Assembly (NCBI GenBank): GCA_016200385.1
Contig: JACQEV010000222.1
Coordinates: 1-10,210 of the forward strand
DNA: 10,210 nt
Reading direction: 5' to 3'
Source of the DNA: Candidatus Methylomirabilota bacterium
GTDB taxonomy: Bacteria; Methylomirabilota; Methylomirabilia; Methylomirabilales; Methylomirabilaceae
A program made the position numbers and the translations under genes. Numbering within the stretch: position 1 is the first letter of the stretch; each line of letters begins with the position of its first letter. The notes beneath the pieces are model-generated. The model made no database searches and was not told where the DNA came from. It saw only the letters and a list, made by a program, of their open reading frames with translations. This document shows positions 6,839-10,210 of this stretch, piece after piece.

Positions 6839-7630
6839 TCAGGCCTGCTGCAGGAGCTCCAGTGGCGGTTCGACCGCGGCCTCCCCCTCTTCTGGGGAGG
6901 AAGCAACGCCGGCCTCAGCAGCGGCCGCGTCCTCGGCGGCTTTGAGCCGCATCGCGCGCCCCTCCATGATGGCGTCGGCCATTCGTGAGGCCATGAGTCG
7001 AATGGCTCGAATGGCGTCATCATTGCCAGGGATCGGATAATCGACCTCCTCGGGATCACAGTTCGTGTCCACGACCGCTATCAGTGGAATCCCGAGGCGC
7101 CTGGCCTCACGGACAGCGATCCGCTCCTTCTTGGTGTCGATCACGAAGATCGCGCCGGGCAATCGGTCCATGCCCTTGATCCCCTGCAGTGCGCGCTCAA
7201 GCTTCTCTCTTTCCCGATGGAGCTTCATTCCTTCCTTTTTCGTGAGTCGCTCGAGTTCGCCCTTCGCCTCGACCTCTTCTATCTGGCGAAGCCGGTTCAC
7301 GCTCTTGCGGATGGTCTGGAAATTCGTGAGGGTTCCCCCAAGCCAGCGGTGGCTCACGAAGAACTGCTCACAGCGCTTCGCCTCTTCCTCGATGACGGGG
7401 GCAGCCTGTTTCTTCGTTCCGACGAACACGATCGGTAGACCATCTGCGGCTATTTGTGTAATGAATTCAGCAGCTTCCTGAAATTTCCTCAAGGTCTTTT
7501 GAAGGTCGATAATGTAGATGCCGTTCCGTTCCCCGAAGAGATACTTCTTCATCTTTGGGTTCCAGCGCTTCGTTTGATGTCCGAAGTGGACACCTGCTTC
7601 CAGCAACTCCTTAATGGTGATCATCGCCAC
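6839..7630 (-). CDS. rpsB: 30S ribosomal protein S2
   Basis: S2 is a late-assembling small-subunit protein that helps recruit S1. The 263-residue product shows the S2 hallmarks: [20 protein letters not shown] near the start, [55 protein letters not shown] and [30 protein letters not shown] read as successive segments. The C-terminus is a non-conserved Ala/Glu-rich tail. The start is taken as GTG (7628-7630), which has GGAGGAG 4 nt upstream and yields [10 protein letters not shown], the usual S2 N-terminus; the ATG two codons later is spaced too far from that site. It is first in the operon, behind a promoter and structured leader. Confidence 0.97.
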   Translation of the reverse strand: MAMITIKELLEAGVHFGHQTKRWNPKMKKYLFGERNGIYIIDLQKTLRKFQEAAEFITQIAADGLPIVFVGTKKQAAPVIEEEAKRCEQFFVSHRWLGGTLTNFQTIRKSVNRLRQIEEVEAKGELERLTKKEGMKLHREREKLERALQGIKGMDRLPGAIFVIDTKKERIAVREARRLGIPLIAVVDTNCDPEEVDYPIPGNDDAIRAIRLMASRMADAIMEGRAMRLKAAEDAAAAEAGVASSPEEGEAAVEPPLELLQQA

Positions 7631-7645
7631 GTTGCTCCTCCGTTC

Positions 7646-7716
7646 GGCTGGCCCTTCGGCGCAGCCTTGTGGTTGTATCCTCCGCCCCCCTCAACCTCCC
7701 TGCGAAGCCCTCGCAG
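7646..7716 (-). promoter_or_regulatory. Structured 5' leader of rpsB (hairpins), possible autoregulatory element
   Basis: Between the predicted promoter and the rpsB start, the minus-strand RNA holds two clear hairpins. One is CTGCGA-GGGCT-TCGCAG (7700-7716, six perfect pairs). The other is GGCTG-C-GCC-GAAG-GGC-CAGCC (7646-7666, eight pairs with one bulged C), ending 4 nt before the GGAGGAG site. Leaders that let S2 repress its own operon are known for rpsB in other bacteria, but I cannot match this to a described structure, so a regulatory role is inferred from position and folding only. Confidence 0.4.
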
Positions 7717-7784
7717 ACGAATTGTCACGCGGGCACCCTCCCAGGGATCAGGGAGCGTGTGAGATTAATAACAACTGATCTATA

Positions 7785-7814
7785 TCTATAACACGTCCGC
7801 AGAGATGAGGACAA
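7785..7814 (-). promoter_or_regulatory. Predicted sigma-70-type promoter of the rpsB operon
   Basis: On the minus strand TTGTCC (7809-7814) is followed after 17-18 nt by TTATAGAT (TATAGA at 7785-7790), a fair -35/-10 pair in an AT-rich patch that stands out from its GC-rich surroundings. It lies about 155 bp before rpsB and after the argJ stop, which gives the translation operon its own start. It was assigned by eye. Confidence 0.55.
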
Positions 7815-7869
7815 GGGAAAACCGGATGGAACTCATATTGGCACGTCATGCCTTGCGTTCGCCAACGAG

Positions 7870-7904
7870 ATTGCCTCGGCCCCGATGTGTCTGGGCCTCG
7901 CAAT
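7870..7904. repeat. Dispersed inverted repeat of the 'ATTGCGAG...GCAAT' type
   Basis: The plus strand reads ATTGC-CTC-GGCCC, a loop, then GGGCC-TC-GCAAT: two five-pair arms on each side of an imperfect internal loop, flanked by CGAG and GACA. The sequence resembles the widespread bacterial intergenic repeat 'TGTCATTGCGAGCGAAGCGAAGCAATCTC'. It lies 24 bp after the argJ stop and may mark the end of the argCJ transcript. It has no U-tract. Copies elsewhere in the genome are expected but cannot be seen here. Confidence 0.6.
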
Positions 7905-7927
7905 GACACGTCGCGCAACGCGAGGTG

Positions 7928-9145
7928 TCAACTGCGGTATCCAGCATTGATTCTCACGTATTCTTCGCTCAGATCGCTGGTCAGGATGGCCGCCTCCCCT
8001 CCTCCTCCGTGCAAGTCTATCGTCAGGGTGAACTCGGGTCGCCGCATTCGTACCCCTGCCCGTCGCTCCTTCTCCTCTCCCAGACCGATGCCTCTCCGGA
8101 CCACGGCAATCCCGTCTAGGAGAATGTCCACGTGGGCGGGGTCGAACCGAACCCCAGAGCCGCCAAGGGCAGCCATGATCCGCCCCCAGTTGCAATCCTC
8201 GCCGAAGAACGCCGTCTTGACGAGTGGGGAGTTGGCCACAGCCGTCGCCGCGAGTCTCGCATCGTTGGCCGTTCTCGATCCCCTGACCGCCACCCGGATG
8301 AGTTTTGTTGCCCCCTCTCCGTCCTTCGCAATCAGCCGCGCGAGGCCGGAGAGGACCCGGTGGAGCGCCTCTTCAAAGACGGCCAGGTTGCTGGTGCCGG
8401 CTCTAAGGGGCGGCGCGCCTGCGCCTCCATTTGCAAACAGCAGGACGGTGTCGTTGGTGCTCATGCAGCCATCCACGGTGATGGCGTTGAAGGTGTGCCT
8501 GACGGCTGGCCGCAGCGTCCGGCGGAGCAGTGCGGCTGGGACAGCGGCGTCTGTCCCGACAAAACAGAGCATTGTGGCGAGATTCGGCGCGATCATTCCG
8601 GAACCCTTCGCCATCCCCCCGATCACCACTCGCTTGCCCTCCAGTTCAAAGCTGACGGCGGCCTCCTTTGGATAGGTGTCAGTGGTCATAATGGCCTGCG
8701 CCGACGCCTTGCCACCCTTCGGGGAGAGGACCCTGAAGGCCTCCGGAATACCCGTGAGGACCTTGGAGATGGGAAGCCGTCTCCCGATCACCCCTGTGGA
8801 GGCGACGAAGACCTCGCTGGCGGGACGACCGATGAGGCGGGCGAGCCGATCCCGCATGGCCTCGGCGTCCCGCGCTCCTTGAGGTCCGGTGCACGCATTC
8901 GCATTGCCACTGTTGGCGACGGCGGCGGAGAATCTGCCAGCCTTCAGTTGCCGCTCGCAGAGCAGGACGGGCGCGGCCTTGACCCGATTAACAGTCGTGA
9001 CCCCGGCTACGGTGGCGGGCCGATCCGACACGACAAGGGCAAGATCGAGCTTGGCCTTCTTGATGCCGCAGAAGACACCGGAGGCCCTGATAGCCTTGGC
9101 GGCGGTGATGCCGCCCGGGATGTCGCGAATCGTTGGATGTTTCAC
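7928..9145 (-). CDS. argJ: Glutamate N-acetyltransferase (ornithine acetyltransferase)
   Basis: ArgJ transfers the acetyl group from N-acetylornithine to glutamate, making the arginine pathway cyclic; some members also use acetyl-CoA. The 405-residue product has family length. Motifs include VANSGNANACTG, VASTGVIGRRLP (oxyanion-hole Ser116-Thr117), MTTDTYPKEA (153-162), and KGSGMIAPNLATML, in which autocleavage between Ala190 and Thr191 creates the alpha and beta chains and frees Thr191 as nucleophile. The C-terminus YVRINAGYRS is typical. The start is GTG (9143-9145), 22 bp after the argC stop. No Shine-Dalgarno sequence is visible, so coupling to argC translation is likely. I cannot tell from sequence whether the enzyme is mono- or bifunctional. 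Confidence 0.97.
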   Translation of the reverse strand: MKHPTIRDIPGGITAAKAIRASGVFCGIKKAKLDLALVVSDRPATVAGVTTVNRVKAAPVLLCERQLKAGRFSAAVANSGNANACTGPQGARDAEAMRDRLARLIGRPASEVFVASTGVIGRRLPISKVLTGIPEAFRVLSPKGGKASAQAIMTTDTYPKEAAVSFELEGKRVVIGGMAKGSGMIAPNLATMLCFVGTDAAVPAALLRRTLRPAVRHTFNAITVDGCMSTNDTVLLFANGGAGAPPLRAGTSNLAVFEEALHRVLSGLARLIAKDGEGATKLIRVAVRGSRTANDARLAATAVANSPLVKTAFFGEDCNWGRIMAALGGSGVRFDPAHVDILLDGIAVVRRGIGLGEEKERRAGVRMRRPEFTLTIDLHGGGGEAAILTSDLSEEYVRINAGYRS

Positions 9146-9167
9146 AGAGGCGACGGGAAGGATCGGT

Positions 9168-10210
9168 TCAGGGGAAGACCGCGGGGGCCTGGAGCCCGGT
9201 CCGTTCGTCGAGGCCCGACATCACGTTCATGGCCTGGATCGCCTGTCCCGAGGCGCCCTTCACCAGATTGTCGATGGCGACCACGACGATGCAGCGACGG
9301 GTCCTACTCTCCACGGCCAGACCGATGTCGCAATAGTTGGAACCGGCAACATGCTTGGTCTCCGGATACCGACCATGCCCCAGGACCCTGACGAACGGCT
9401 CATGCTCATACCAATCCCGGTAGATGGCGAGAAGCTCGTCCTCCGGCTTGGTGGCCACAAGGGTGGCGGTGGTCGTGGTCAGGATCCCCCGAACGGCTGA
9501 CGCCAGGTGCGGGGTGAACGTCACCAGCACCTCGCGACCGAGCCAGCGGCTGAGCTCCTGCTCGATCTCTGGAGTGTGGCGGTGGCAGGCCACATTATAG
9601 GCCTTGAAGTTTCCTTGAAGCTCGGAGAAGTGCAGCGGAAGTTCCGGTTTTCGCCCGGCGCCTGAGGAGCCCGAAATGGCGTCGATAACAATGGAGTCGG
9701 GGTCGATCAGCTCTCGTTTCACCAACGGGAGGAGCCCGAGCAGGGCCGCCGTTGGGTAGCAGCCAGGCACCGCCGCCAGGCGGGCCCCGGCGAGCTGCCG
9801 ACGGTAGAGCTCTGGGAGAGCGTAGATCGCCTCCCGCAGCAGTTCGGGCGCCACGTGATCGACGCCATACCACTGGCGATAGAGATCGGGATCACGAAGG
9901 CGAAAGTCGGCGCTCAGATCGATCACCTTCCTGCCCAAGGGGAGCAACTCGGCTGCTGCGGCCATGGCGGTTTTGTGCGGCAGCGCCAAGAAGACCACGT
10001 CGGAGTCCTTCGCCACTTCTTGCGGGTCGTACTTCCTGCACGTCAGGTCGAGCAGGCCGGAAAGGCTCGGGAAGACGTCTCCGATCGGCAAGTCTGCATA
10101 ACTCTCCGAAGTCAGCGCGGTGATCTCCACATCCGGGTGGTTGAGGAGATGGCGGATCAGCTCCACGCCGGTATACCCGCTGGCGCCGACCACCGCCGCC
10201 AGGATCTTCT
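9168..10210 (-). CDS. argC: N-acetyl-gamma-glutamyl-phosphate reductase (5' end outside window)
   Basis: ArgC reduces N-acetylglutamyl phosphate to the semialdehyde with NADPH, the third step of arginine synthesis. The visible frame reads KILAAVVGASGYTGVELIRH from the window edge, so the true start lies a few codons upstream, beyond 10210. The GTG at 10191-10193 lies inside the first beta strand of the Rossmann fold and is not the start. The GASGYTG dinucleotide-binding loop, FLALPHKTAMAA, IDLSADFRLRD, the catalytic cysteine in AAVPGCYPTAA (codon at 9759-9761), AISGSSGAGRKP and CHRHTPEIEQEL all match type-1 ArgC. About 347 residues are visible, near full length. It ends with TGA 22 bp before argJ. 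Confidence 0.96.
   Translation of the reverse strand, partial: KILAAVVGASGYTGVELIRHLLNHPDVEITALTSESYADLPIGDVFPSLSGLLDLTCRKYDPQEVAKDSDVVFLALPHKTAMAAAAELLPLGRKVIDLSADFRLRDPDLYRQWYGVDHVAPELLREAIYALPELYRRQLAGARLAAVPGCYPTAALLGLLPLVKRELIDPDSIVIDAISGSSGAGRKPELPLHFSELQGNFKAYNVACHRHTPEIEQELSRWLGREVLVTFTPHLASAVRGILTTTTATLVATKPEDELLAIYRDWYEHEPFVRVLGHGRYPETKHVAGSNYCDIGLAVESRTRRCIVVVAIDNLVKGASGQAIQAMNVMSGLDERTGLQAPAVFP

Noticed and set aside
7848..9391. Long plus-strand open frames (7848-8675 and 8132-9391)
   Set aside because: Antisense to argJ and the end of argC, with no family resemblance and no ribosome binding site context.
10191..10193. GTG as the argC start
   Set aside because: It falls within the first beta strand; the frame continues upstream as KILAAV to the window edge, so the real start is outside.

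Overview
The window is a compact, roughly 60% GC bacterial chromosome segment in which every gene I can support lies on the minus strand, so it reads from high to low coordinates. Lnt (apolipoprotein N-acyltransferase) indicates a diderm (Gram-negative-type) cell. Gene order and codon use would fit an NC10-like, Deltaproteobacteria-like or similar environmental lineage, but the sequence alone does not fix the taxon.

Region 1 (10210 to 7928): the end of an arginine biosynthesis unit, argC (its first codons lie outside the window) then argJ. Region 2 (7927 to 7631): an intergenic stretch with a dispersed palindromic repeat, a credible sigma-70-type promoter and a roughly 150-nt leader with several hairpins in front of rpsB. 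Region 3 (7630 to 1187): a dense housekeeping operon rpsB-tsf-pyrH-frr-cdsA-lnt-prfB. It covers ribosomal protein S2, EF-Ts, UMP kinase, ribosome recycling factor, CDP-diacylglycerol synthase, lipoprotein N-acylation and release factor 2. The gene uppS, usually found between frr and cdsA, is absent and only a 91-bp spacer remains. Genes from pyrH onward are tightly packed (3-bp gap, 10-bp overlap, ATGA overlap). prfB keeps the classic +1 programmed frameshift at an in-frame TGA.

Region 4 (1186 to 361): two small genes separated by GC-rich palindromic repeats. The first is the notable item: a Tat-signal protein with a CYCGC motif whose reading frame crosses an in-frame TGA (704-706). The next 37 codons continue the family-like sequence, the TGA falls where a D-x-C motif would be completed as U-D-M-C, and a hairpin with bacterial SECIS features follows directly. 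I read it as a 151-residue selenoprotein that ordinary gene calling would cut to 113 residues. Next comes a 49-residue YHS-domain protein with three cysteines. Region 5 (360 to 36) is an AT-richer gap with no recognisable gene. Region 6 (35 to 1) holds the first 11 codons of a HicB-like protein running off the window.

Two UGA recoding events, the RF2 frameshift and the proposed selenocysteine, lie about 1.5 kb apart. TGA also serves as the ordinary stop of at least seven genes here, so the code itself is standard and both events are context-dependent.
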